In this document: positions 1-6,544 of the stretch, in pieces | How the letters are laid out: every line of letters begins with the position of its first letter | Numbering within the stretch: the first letter of the stretch is position 1 | Origin: DATLFI01 sp035524895 | GTDB lineage: Bacteria > Acidobacteriota > Thermoanaerobaculia > Multivoradales > Multivoraceae | Reading direction: 5' to 3' | DNA length: 11,466 bases | Assembly (NCBI GenBank): GCA_035524895.1 | Contig: DATLFI010000382.1 | Coordinates: forward strand, 1-11,466 | Program-made: the position numbers and the translations under genes | Notes under the pieces: model-generated | Told to the model about the DNA's origin: nothing | The model's input: the letters and a program-made list of their open reading frames with translations, nothing else | The model's database searches: none

Positions 1-255
1 GATGCGGTGCCATCGTGCAGGAGGCCCAACGTAGCCAGCGGCCGCAAACCCCCGCGCCCCAAGCGGTTGGGGCGGCGTGGGGCCGTCTGCGGTGTTGCGC
101 TCGCTCAGCGATGGACCCAGCATCGCCACCGCTCGCGCGCCAACCCCGAGGCGCCGGTAGAGCCTCTGCAGGCGAAGGACCTTCCCCGCGCACCGCATGA
201 GCATCCGGCCCCACGGCGCTCCCAACGCAGCCCACGGGGGTTCCACCACGGGCTG
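1..255. other. Intergenic region downstream of the beta-oxidation operon
   Basis: I find no convincing gene in this stretch. The open frames crossing it are in-phase extensions of antisense frames over the fadJ-like gene, and their translations are Arg/Pro/Ala-rich without recognisable motifs. What it does hold is two inverted repeats (55-74 and 227-256), both placed where transcripts of the minus-strand operon would end. Nothing else with clear structure is visible. Confidence 0.6.
55..74 (-). terminator. Perfect 8-bp hairpin, possible operon terminator
   Basis: CGCCCCAA pairs perfectly with TTGGGGCG across a GCGG loop. It lies about 180 nt beyond the stop of the last beta-oxidation gene. 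Read on the minus strand, the stem is followed by CGGGGGTTTGC, so there are only three T residues and no proper U-tract. It could be an intrinsic terminator of the poor-U type found in GC-rich genomes, or a 3'-end stabilising stem. The hairpin is directly visible; the function is inferred. Confidence 0.4.
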
Positions 256-256
256 C
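227..256 (-). terminator. Stem-loop abutting the stop codon of the fadJ-like gene
   Basis: GCAGCCC (227-233) and GGGCTGC (250-256) form a perfect 7-bp stem around a 16-nt loop. On the minus strand the stem starts on the last base of the TAG stop codon. No T-run follows, so it looks more like a 3'-end structure than a strong terminator. Confidence 0.3.
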
Positions 257-2460
257 TAGGCGGCCTGCTCGCGCTGCGGGGCGAAACGCCGGTAGAACGT
301 CTCGTCCTTCTCCGCCATCTCCCGCAGGAGGCTGTTGGGCTCGAACCGCTTGCCGTACCTTCGCGCCAGCTCCTCGCACTCGGCGACGAAGCGTCGCGCG
401 CCCACGGTGTCGATCAGCGACAGCGGACCGCCGCTCCAGGGAGCAAAGCCCCAGCCCAGGATCGCGCCGACGTCGGCGTCTCGCACGTCGGTGACCACCT
501 CCTCCTCGAAGCAGCGCGCGGCCTCGAGCGCCTGGATGTAGAGCAGGCGCTGCTTCAGCTCCTCGACCGGTGGCTCCGCAACCGGCTCCTTGCCCGTGAC
601 CTCGCGCACCAGGTCGCCGAGACCCGACCAGAGCCGCTTCTTGCCGGCCTCTGGATACTCGTAGAAGCCCCTCTTGTTCTTCCGCCCGTAGCGCTGCAGC
701 TCGACCACCATCTTCTCGACGATGCGGTCGCCGGGCGTCTCGACGTACGCTGCGCCGAGATCCTTCTTGGTCTGCTGGCGCACCTTGTAGCCGAGGTCGA
801 GCGCGACGTCGTCGTTCATCTCGAGCGGCGCGCGCGGCATGCCGGTCGCGCGCCCGGCGTTCTCGATCAGCGCTGGCGCGATGCCCTCGGCGAGCATCAG
901 GATGCCTTCGCCGACGTAGGTGCCGAAGCAGCGGCTGGTGTAAAAGCCGCGGCTATCGTTGACCACGATCGGCGTCTTGCGGATCTTCTTGACGTAGTCG
1001 AGCGCGGTCGCGATGGCTCGCGGCGCGGTCTTCTTGCCCACGATCAGCTCGACGAGCTTCATGCGCTCGACCGGCGAGAAGAAGTGGATGCCGATGAAGC
1101 TCTCTGGTCGCATCGAGGCCTCGGCGAGACCCGTGATCGGCAAGGTCGAAGTGTTGGAGCCGAAGATCGCGTCGGGTCCCAGCACCGCCTCGGCCTTCTT
1201 CGTGACGTCGGCCTTGATCTTGCGGTCCTCGAACACCGCCTCGATCACCAGGTCGCACCCGGCTAGGTCGCTGAAGTCGACGGTGGGGTGGATGCGGTCG
1301 AGCAGTTCCTGTCGCTCCTTGGTCGTGGCGCGACCCTTGAGGATGCGCTGGTCCATCAGCTCGGCCGCATGCTGCTTGCCGCGCTCGGCGTTGGCTAGCT
1401 CGGTGTCGAGCAACACGACCTCGATGCGGACGCCCGCCGAAACGTACGCGATCCCAGCGCCCATCATGCCGGCGCCCAGGACTCCGAGCTTCTTCACCTC
1501 GGTGGGTGACTCGCCGGCGGGTCGCCGCGCGCCCTTCTCGAGCTCCTGCATCGAGAGGAAGAGCGAGCGGATCATGTTGCGCGCGGTGGGGTGGAGCAGC
1601 AAGCTCGTGAACAGGCGCGACTCGATCCGCAGCGCGGCCTCGATCGGCACCTGGAGCCCCTCGTAGACCGCCTGCATGATCGCCTTCTGCGCCGGGTAGT
1701 TGCCGTAGCTCTCCTGGCGCAACATCGCGCTGCCCATCATGAATACCGGCAGACCTTGCGGGGTGTAGGGTCCGCCACCCGGGATCTTGTAGCCGCTCTC
1801 GTCCCAGGGTTGCTTGGTCTTCGACTTACCTTCCTCGACGAGCCAGCGCTGCGCCTCCGCAACCAGCTGATCCTTCGGCACCACTTTGTGTACCAGGCCC
1901 TGGCCCAGAGCCGCCTGCGGCGACAGCGTCTTGCCCTGCAGCAGAAGCGGCAGCGCCTGCATGGCGCCGATCAGCCGCGGCAGCCGTTGGGTGCCGCCGC
2001 CTCCCGGCATCACTCCCACCTTCGACTCGGGCAGCCCGAGCTGGATCTTCGGATCGTCGCCGACCACGCGGTAGTGGCTGGCGAGGCAGATCTCGAAGCC
2101 GCCCCCCAGCGCCGTGCCGTTGATCGCCGCGGCGACCGGCTTGCCGCAGGTCTCGAGCTTGCGCAGCAGCATGTTGAACGAGAGGTTCGCCTCGAACATC
2201 GCCTTGGCCCGATCGACTGGATCGCCGCCGCTCGCTCGCTGCGAGGCGCCGCCCAGCATCGTGAGGTCCGCTCCGGCGATGAACGCGGGCTTCGCGGAGG
2301 TGATCAGGATGCCCTTCACCTCCGGGTCCGCGCACGCTCGCTCGACGCACTCCGCGAACTCGCGCAGCGAGTCCTCGGTGAGCACGTTCATGGAGCGCCC
2401 GGGCAGGTCCCAGGTGATGGTGGCGATCGAGGCGGCCGTCTCGTAGCTCAGGTTTTTCAT
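256..2460 (-). CDS. fadJ: Bifunctional enoyl-CoA hydratase / 3-hydroxyacyl-CoA dehydrogenase (FadB/FadJ alpha subunit)
   Basis: This 734-residue protein catalyses hydration of trans-2-enoyl-CoA and NAD-dependent oxidation of the L-3-hydroxyacyl-CoA, the second and third steps of beta-oxidation, in the cytoplasm. The N-terminal crotonase domain (about 1-190) shows the oxyanion-hole stretch IAGADL and two candidate catalytic glutamates, E123 (GGGFEICLA) and E145 (LGLPESKVG), spaced 22 residues apart as I recall for FadJ. A Rossmann domain begins about residue 323 with GAGMMG (G329, G331, G334). The dehydrogenase dyad is H459 (HFFSP) and E471. The C-terminal helical region contains GRKNKRGFYEYP and GWGFAPWSGGP. 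Length fits FadB/FadJ (about 715-730). ATG start at 2460 has AGGAG 11 nt upstream, and that AGGAG lies in a small GCAGG/CCTGC stem. It is last in the operon, 101 nt after the thiolase, its expected complex partner. FadJ rather than FadB is a judgement from motif spacing. Confidence 0.93.
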   Translation of the reverse strand: MKNLSYETAASIATITWDLPGRSMNVLTEDSLREFAECVERACADPEVKGILITSAKPAFIAGADLTMLGGASQRASGGDPVDRAKAMFEANLSFNMLLRKLETCGKPVAAAINGTALGGGFEICLASHYRVVGDDPKIQLGLPESKVGVMPGGGGTQRLPRLIGAMQALPLLLQGKTLSPQAALGQGLVHKVVPKDQLVAEAQRWLVEEGKSKTKQPWDESGYKIPGGGPYTPQGLPVFMMGSAMLRQESYGNYPAQKAIMQAVYEGLQVPIEAALRIESRLFTSLLLHPTARNMIRSLFLSMQELEKGARRPAGESPTEVKKLGVLGAGMMGAGIAYVSAGVRIEVVLLDTELANAERGKQHAAELMDQRILKGRATTKERQELLDRIHPTVDFSDLAGCDLVIEAVFEDRKIKADVTKKAEAVLGPDAIFGSNTSTLPITGLAEASMRPESFIGIHFFSPVERMKLVELIVGKKTAPRAIATALDYVKKIRKTPIVVNDSRGFYTSRCFGTYVGEGILMLAEGIAPALIENAGRATGMPRAPLEMNDDVALDLGYKVRQQTKKDLGAAYVETPGDRIVEKMVVELQRYGRKNKRGFYEYPEAGKKRLWSGLGDLVREVTGKEPVAEPPVEELKQRLLYIQALEAARCFEEEVVTDVRDADVGAILGWGFAPWSGGPLSLIDTVGARRFVAECEELARRYGKRFEPNSLLREMAEKDETFYRRFAPQREQAA

Positions 2461-2561
2461 GCGGGCAGGCTCTCCTGCTGGGGGTCAGGGGATTTTTGGG
2501 AAAGCAGAGGAGAGATTGGAGTGAGAGGGGCAGGGCGTCGCAGAGCCTCTGCTACACGCGG
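2461..2561. other. Spacer between thiolase and fadJ-like genes with a purine-rich tract
   Basis: The 101-nt gap carries the AGGAG ribosome-binding site of the fadJ-like gene at 2472-2476 (as CTCCT on the plus strand). It also has a plus-strand G/A-rich run at about 2494-2526, compositionally like the spacers at 5127-5161 and 6480-6530. No terminator is evident, so co-transcription is likely. Confidence 0.5.
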
Positions 2562-3770
2562 CTACACGCGCTCGACCACCGTTGCCGTTCCCATCCCCGC
2601 GCCCACGCACAACGTGACGAGCGCGGTGCCGAGGTCGCGGCGCTCGAGCTCGTCGAGAACGGTGCCGAGGATCATCGCTCCGGTGGCGCCGAGCGGGTGA
2701 CCCATTGCGATGGCGCCGCCGTTGACGTTGATCCTGTCGTGGCCGATGTCGAGCTGCTGCATGAAGCGCAGCACCACCGAAGCGAACGCCTCGTTGAGCT
2801 CGAAGAGATCGATGTCGTCCTTGGTCATACCGGCGCGGCGCAGGACCTTCTCGGTGACCAGGCCAGGACCGGTCAGCATGATGCAGGGCTCGGACCCGAT
2901 CGACGCGTAGGCGCGGATGCGCGCTCGCGGCTTCAACCCCAGCGCCTTGCCGGCTTCCTCGCTACCGACCAGCACCGCCGCGGCGCCGTCGACGATGCCC
3001 GACGAGTTGCCGGCGTGGTGCACGTGCTCGATGTGCTCCACCTCCGGGTAACGCTGGATCGCCACCGCGTCGAAGCCGTACTGCTGACCCATGTCGGAGA
3101 AGGCCGGCTTCAGCGAGGCCAGGGATTCCACGGTGGTGCCGGGCCGCATGTGCTCGTCGTGGCCGAGGACCTCGATACCGTTGCGGTCCTTGACCGGGAC
3201 CACGCTCTTGGCGAACCGACCCTCGCGCCAGGAACGCTCGGCGCGCACCTGGCTCTCGACGGCGTACGAGTCGACATCGTCGCGGGAGAACCCGTATTTG
3301 GTGGCGATGAGGTCGGCGCTGATGCCCTGCGGTACGAAGTAGGTCTTGAGAGCGAGCTCGGGGTCGGCTGCCATGGCGCCACCGTCGGAGCCCATCGGCA
3401 CTCGGCTCATCGCCTCGACCCCGCCGCCCACCGCGAGATCCGCCGCGCCCCCCATGACCTCGCCAGCGGCCATGTTCACCGCCTCGAGGCCCGAGGCGCA
3501 GAACCGGTTGATCTGCACGCCTGGCACGCTCTGATCCCAGCCGGCGTTCAGCACCGCCATGCGCGGGATGCACGCGCCCTGCTCGCCGATCGGGCTGACG
3601 CAGCCGAAGACGACGTCGTCGACCTTCGAGGTGTCGAGCTGGTTGCGGTCGCGCAGCGACTCGAGCACCTGCGTGGCGAGCTGGAGCGCGGTGACCTCGT
3701 GCAGGGAGCCGTCCTTCTTGCCGCGGCCACGAGGGGTGCGAACGGCGTCGTAGATGTAGGCGTGGGGCAT
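2562..3770 (-). CDS. Acetyl-CoA C-acyltransferase (thiolase)
   Basis: This is a 402-residue type II thiolase, which cleaves 3-ketoacyl-CoA with CoA to release acetyl-CoA and a shortened acyl-CoA, the last beta-oxidation step. The nucleophile is C91 in NRFCASGLEA. The second half carries NEAFA (326-330), H358 in GGAIAMGHPLGATGA and C388 in the C-terminal CVGAGMG, so all three expected catalytic elements are present. The HHAGNSSGIVDGAA stretch (251-264) is the usual thiolase substrate loop. Length is normal for the family (about 390-400). ATG at 3770 is preceded by GGAG 8 nt upstream. It sits between the acyl-CoA dehydrogenase gene (64 nt upstream) and the fadJ-like gene. The neighbours favour a degradative 3-ketoacyl-CoA thiolase over a biosynthetic acetoacetyl-CoA thiolase. 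It is not an obvious FadA or FadI orthologue by motif, so no symbol is given. Confidence 0.93.
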   Translation of the reverse strand: MPHAYIYDAVRTPRGRGKKDGSLHEVTALQLATQVLESLRDRNQLDTSKVDDVVFGCVSPIGEQGACIPRMAVLNAGWDQSVPGVQINRFCASGLEAVNMAAGEVMGGAADLAVGGGVEAMSRVPMGSDGGAMAADPELALKTYFVPQGISADLIATKYGFSRDDVDSYAVESQVRAERSWREGRFAKSVVPVKDRNGIEVLGHDEHMRPGTTVESLASLKPAFSDMGQQYGFDAVAIQRYPEVEHIEHVHHAGNSSGIVDGAAAVLVGSEEAGKALGLKPRARIRAYASIGSEPCIMLTGPGLVTEKVLRRAGMTKDDIDLFELNEAFASVVLRFMQQLDIGHDRINVNGGAIAMGHPLGATGAMILGTVLDELERRDLGTALVTLCVGAGMGTATVVERV

Positions 3771-3833
3771 GTGTTGGCTCCGGGTTTGGACTTCGAGAAA
3801 TGGCGAAGGGGGAGACTGCTACCGGCGTGGCAC

Positions 3834-5060
3834 TCAGCGGCCAGACGGCACGTCTGTGAATGGCACATCCCGATCCACCCTCACGTCTCCTGGCAAACCG
3901 AGCACGCGCTCGGCGATGACGTTGCGCAGGATCTCGTCGCTGCCGCCTGCGATGCGCAGGCCGGGGGCGTAGAGGTAGCCGGTCTGGAAGAGGGCGTCTT
4001 GGAGGGTTTCGTCGGGCGAGGTCAGGACGCCGGCCATGTCGAGGAGATCGGCTCCGAACGAGGAGATTGCCTGCAGCTTGTTGGCGCTCACCACCTTGGT
4101 GATCGACGCCTCTGGTCCGGGAGTCTGGCCACGCGACAACGCGGTCATGGTGCGCGCGCGGATCAGCCGCAGGCCCTCGGCCTGCACGTACCAGTCGGCG
4201 ATCGCCTCGCGCACCGCGCCGTCTTCGAGCGCAGATCCGTGCTCCAGCTCGATCGCGCGCGCCAGGTTCACGAGCTCTTGGGCGTCCGGCGGCGGGGCGC
4301 CGCCGACGGCGAGCCGCTCGTTCATCAGCGTGGTGATCGAGACCTGCCAGCCCTCCCCGATCTGCCCCAGGCGCTGCGCATCGGGGATGCGGACATTGGT
4401 GAAGTACACCTCGTTGAAGTTGGAGCCGCCGGCGATCTGGCGGATCGGCCGCACCTCGATGCCGGGCGAGCGCATCTCGTGGAAGAAGAAGGTGAGCCCC
4501 TTGTGCTTGGCGAGGGACGGATCGTGGCGCGTGACCAGGATGCCGTAGTCGGAGTAGTGCGCCCCCGACGTCCACACCTTCTGACCATTCACGATCCACT
4601 CGTCGCCCTGCTGCTCGGCGCGCATGCGCAACCCGGCGAGGTCGGAGCCGGCGCCGGGCTCGGAGAAGAGCTGGCACCACACCTCCTCGCCGCGGACCAT
4701 CGGCGGCACGAAGCGACGCTTCTGCTCCTCGCTGGCGTACTGCATCAGCACCGGCGCGCACATGCCGAGGCCGATCTCGAAGAATCCGCTCGGCACGTCG
4801 AAGCGCGCCTCCTCTTCTTCGTAGATCACCGTGTGGAGGATTGGCCGGCCCTGGCCACCGTACGGTTTCGGGAAGTGCATGCAGGCGTAGCCGGCGTCGG
4901 CCTTGCGAGCCTGCCACTCCTTGGCGATCTTCAGGCCCTCCTGCGCGTCCAGCCGCCGGCTCACGGTGGGGCGACCGACGAGGGGCTTGGCGTTCTTCGC
5001 CAACCAGCCTCGCACCTCGCGACGGAACTCGGCTTGCTCGGGGTTGTCGTGGAAGTCCAT
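3834..5060 (-). CDS. Acyl-CoA dehydrogenase, canonical FAD-binding type
   Basis: This 408-residue flavoprotein oxidises acyl-CoA to trans-2-enoyl-CoA, the first beta-oxidation step, passing electrons to ETF. The N-terminal helical domain runs to about 125. The middle beta domain has LFSEPGAGSD (131-140) and the flavin-contacting WTSG (163-166). The C-terminal helical domain ends with GGSDEILRNVIAERVLGLP (372-390). E248 in LMNERLAVGG appears to align with the helix-G glutamate used as base by isovaleryl-CoA dehydrogenase (family knowledge, aligned by eye). The reading frame stays open upstream to 6179, but that extension is antisense-like sequence across the neighbouring gene. The ATG at 5060 with GGAG 5 nt before it gives the correct family N-terminus. 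The stop is 63 nt before the thiolase. It lies next to a second, divergent acyl-CoA dehydrogenase and may form a mixed complex with it. Confidence 0.93.
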   Translation of the reverse strand: MDFHDNPEQAEFRREVRGWLAKNAKPLVGRPTVSRRLDAQEGLKIAKEWQARKADAGYACMHFPKPYGGQGRPILHTVIYEEEEARFDVPSGFFEIGLGMCAPVLMQYASEEQKRRFVPPMVRGEEVWCQLFSEPGAGSDLAGLRMRAEQQGDEWIVNGQKVWTSGAHYSDYGILVTRHDPSLAKHKGLTFFFHEMRSPGIEVRPIRQIAGGSNFNEVYFTNVRIPDAQRLGQIGEGWQVSITTLMNERLAVGGAPPPDAQELVNLARAIELEHGSALEDGAVREAIADWYVQAEGLRLIRARTMTALSRGQTPGPEASITKVVSANKLQAISSFGADLLDMAGVLTSPDETLQDALFQTGYLYAPGLRIAGGSDEILRNVIAERVLGLPGDVRVDRDVPFTDVPSGR

Positions 5061-5161
5061 GGGGGCTCCGGGGCGGTGTTGTGGAAGCCGGGCGGTGTCG
5101 AGGGCTGGTCGTCGAGGGCGGGTCAGGGAATGGAGCGGTGGAGCGGTGAAGGAAAGAGAGG
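5061..5161. other. Spacer between the two acyl-CoA dehydrogenase genes with short direct repeats
   Basis: This 101-nt spacer holds the GGAG ribosome-binding site of the downstream gene. It contains a doubled GGAGCGGT unit (5133-5148), a doubled GTCGAGGGC unit (about 5097-5125) and a plus-strand G/A-rich tail (5127-5161). No terminator or clear promoter is visible, so the two dehydrogenase genes are probably on one transcript. Confidence 0.45.
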
Positions 5162-6307
5162 CTACGCGTGGGCGGCGACCTCGACGGCTTGCGGTGCTGC
5201 CGATCGCTCGACCTCGAGGCCGCGCACCAACCGGTCCTTCCACACGCGCTCGCTGCCCAGGTTGAGGGCGAGCAGCTTGGAGCGGCGGTAGTAGAGATGG
5301 CAGTCCGACTCCCAGGTGAAACCGATGCCACCGTGGGTCTGGATGTTCTCCTTGGCGGCGTAGTGGTAGGCCTGGATGGCCGCGACTCGCGCGGCTGCGG
5401 CGGCCACCCGGAGCTGAGGCGCGTCGGTCGAGAGCGCCCAGGCACCGTAGTAGCAGTTCGCGCGCGCCAGCTCGTTCTTGATGTACATGTCCGCGAGCTT
5501 GTGCTTGATCGCCTGGAACGAGCCGATCGGGCGGCCGAAGGCGTAGCGGCCCTTCGCGTAGTCGACCGCCATGGCTAGGCAGGCGTCGGCGCCGCCCATC
5601 TGCTCCATGGCGAACAGGACTGCTGCGCGATCGAACAGCCGGTCCTTGAGAGCCCATCCCTGGCCCGTAGCGCCCACCTGCTTTGCCGGAGCGCCGTCGA
5701 ATCGCAGCTCGGCGTGGGACCGTGTCGGATCCAGAGTCTGCACCGGCACGCGCTCGACGCCCGCGCCGGTGAGGTCTACCAGCACCCACGACGCTCCGGA
5801 TCCGGTGCGCGCGACCACGATCGCGAAGTGCGCGACGTCGCCATCGGCCACCGGCGACTTGGTGCCGTGGAGCTGGCCGTTCTCGAACCGCGTCTGCAGC
5901 CTGTCTTCCGAGGGGGCGCCCGGGCCCTCGGCCAGCGCGAAGGTGCCGATGCGTTCGCCGGTGGCGAGCTTCGGCAGCCACTCTCGCTTCTGCTCCTCGC
6001 TTCCAGCGAGCAGCAGCGCCTCGGCTGCGAGGTACACCGAAGACGAGAACGGGACGGGCGCGAGTGCCCGGCCGAGCTCCTCCGCGATCACGCAGAGCTC
6101 CAGGTAGCCGAAGCCGATGCCGCCGTACTCCTCGGGTATCGCGGTCCCGGCGGCCTCGATGTCGAGCAGGCCGCGCCACAGGTCCGCCGCGTACGCCTCC
6201 TCACCCTCGAGGATCCGGCGCGGCACGCTCGTCGGACACGCAGCCTTGAGGAAGTCGCGGGTTTGCTTCTTGAGCGCCTTCTGCGCGTCCGAGAAGTCGA
6301 AATTCAT
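5162..6307 (-). CDS. Acyl-CoA dehydrogenase, divergent paralogue, first gene of the operon
   Basis: This 381-residue protein has the acyl-CoA dehydrogenase fold: IPEEYGGIGFGYLELCVIAEELG (about 57-79) at the N-terminus, FGRPIGSFQAIKHKLADM (257-274), and the late motif QTHGGIGFTWESDCHLYYRR (323-342). The middle domain is atypical. The usual EPxxGSD is replaced by LAEGPGAPSED and the WxTS flavin motif is absent, with LHGTKSPVADG in its place. At the position matching E248 of the neighbouring enzyme it has D226 (LFDRAAVLF). Heteromeric alpha2beta2 acyl-CoA dehydrogenases with one non-catalytic subunit are known from mycobacterial steroid degradation; this pair may be similar (inference). ATG at 6307 has GGAG 8 nt upstream. 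It is the promoter-proximal gene, about 136 nt after the predicted transcription start. Confidence 0.9.
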   Translation of the reverse strand: MNFDFSDAQKALKKQTRDFLKAACPTSVPRRILEGEEAYAADLWRGLLDIEAAGTAIPEEYGGIGFGYLELCVIAEELGRALAPVPFSSSVYLAAEALLLAGSEEQKREWLPKLATGERIGTFALAEGPGAPSEDRLQTRFENGQLHGTKSPVADGDVAHFAIVVARTGSGASWVLVDLTGAGVERVPVQTLDPTRSHAELRFDGAPAKQVGATGQGWALKDRLFDRAAVLFAMEQMGGADACLAMAVDYAKGRYAFGRPIGSFQAIKHKLADMYIKNELARANCYYGAWALSTDAPQLRVAAAAARVAAIQAYHYAAKENIQTHGGIGFTWESDCHLYYRRSKLLALNLGSERVWKDRLVRGLEVERSAAPQAVEVAAHA

Positions 6308-6449
6308 GGCGCGGTCTCCATCGACTCGGTTGGTTTGCGGTCTGTCGCCCGCTCGCTGGCACGGTCGCCAGGGACCGGTTGGGGGGCGCGGCGAAGGTCG
6401 AGGATATGGCAGCCCGGTCCGGCTGGTGGGGGCGCCGTCGCACGACCTG

Positions 6450-6479
6450 AGTATCGCTTTCTACCGACCGGTAGGTCAA
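6450..6479 (-). promoter_or_regulatory. Predicted sigma70-type promoter of the beta-oxidation operon
   Basis: On the minus strand, TTGACC (6479-6474) matches the -35 consensus at 5 of 6 positions. After an 18-nt spacer, GATACT (6455-6450) matches the -10 at 4 of 6. Transcription would start near 6443, leaving a leader of about 136 nt before the first gene. The spacer is occupied by a perfect inverted repeat, which strengthens the case for a regulated promoter. Confidence 0.6.
6461..6474. promoter_or_regulatory. Palindromic operator candidate (TetR-family style) inside the promoter spacer
   Basis: CTACCG and CGGTAG form a perfect 6-bp inverted repeat around AC, giving CTACCGACCGGTAG. An overlapping reading, ACCGACCGGTAGGT, is palindromic at all but one pair. 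ACCG/CGGT-type palindromes of this size are typical of TetR-family operators, and TetR repressors often control fatty-acid degradation genes. The site fills the spacer and touches the -35 box, so a bound protein would block RNA polymerase. No regulator gene lies in the window; the regulator class is inferred. Confidence 0.6.
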
Positions 6480-6480
6480 T

Positions 6481-6524
6481 TGGGACGAAGGCAGTGGGGC
6501 GATGGGACGAAGGCGGTGGGCCAG
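6481..6524. repeat. Two-copy 22-nt purine-rich tandem repeat
   Basis: Two adjacent 22-nt units (6481-6502 and 6503-6524) both begin TGGGACGAAGGC and match at 18 of 22 positions. A partial third unit (TGGGG) follows. The units lie just upstream of the -35 box of the beta-oxidation promoter. Twelve bases of the first unit (AAGGCAGTGGGG, 6488-6499) recur on the opposite strand inside copD at 6900-6911. Confidence 0.8.
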
Positions 6525-6544
6525 TGGGGCTCTTCTTCGTTGAC

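Larger units (their letters stand above)
6308..6544. other. Regulatory intergenic region upstream of the beta-oxidation operon
   Basis: These 237 nt separate the end of copD from the first acyl-CoA dehydrogenase gene, both on the minus strand. They hold the predicted promoter and palindrome (6450-6479), a small CAGCC/GGCTG hairpin at 6410-6425 within the leader, and a two-copy 22-nt repeat at 6481-6524. No terminator for the copper operon with a T-run was found. Confidence 0.6.

Noticed and set aside
2496..5291. Plus-strand open frame of 931 codons antisense to the thiolase and acyl-CoA dehydrogenase genes
   Set aside because: Its translation is His/Arg/Asp/Val-rich with no domain motif. It mirrors the codon bias of the real minus-strand genes, as expected for antisense frames in GC-rich DNA, and runs across three gene boundaries.
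2962..5445. Minus-strand open frame of 827 codons
   Set aside because: It overlaps two well-supported genes in a different frame, and its translation is a low-complexity Arg/Ala/Pro mixture.
5061..6179. In-frame extension of the downstream acyl-CoA dehydrogenase to a 781-residue protein
   Set aside because: The extra N-terminal part is Arg-rich and overlaps the neighbouring dehydrogenase in another frame. The ATG at 5060 with GGAG gives the proper family N-terminus.
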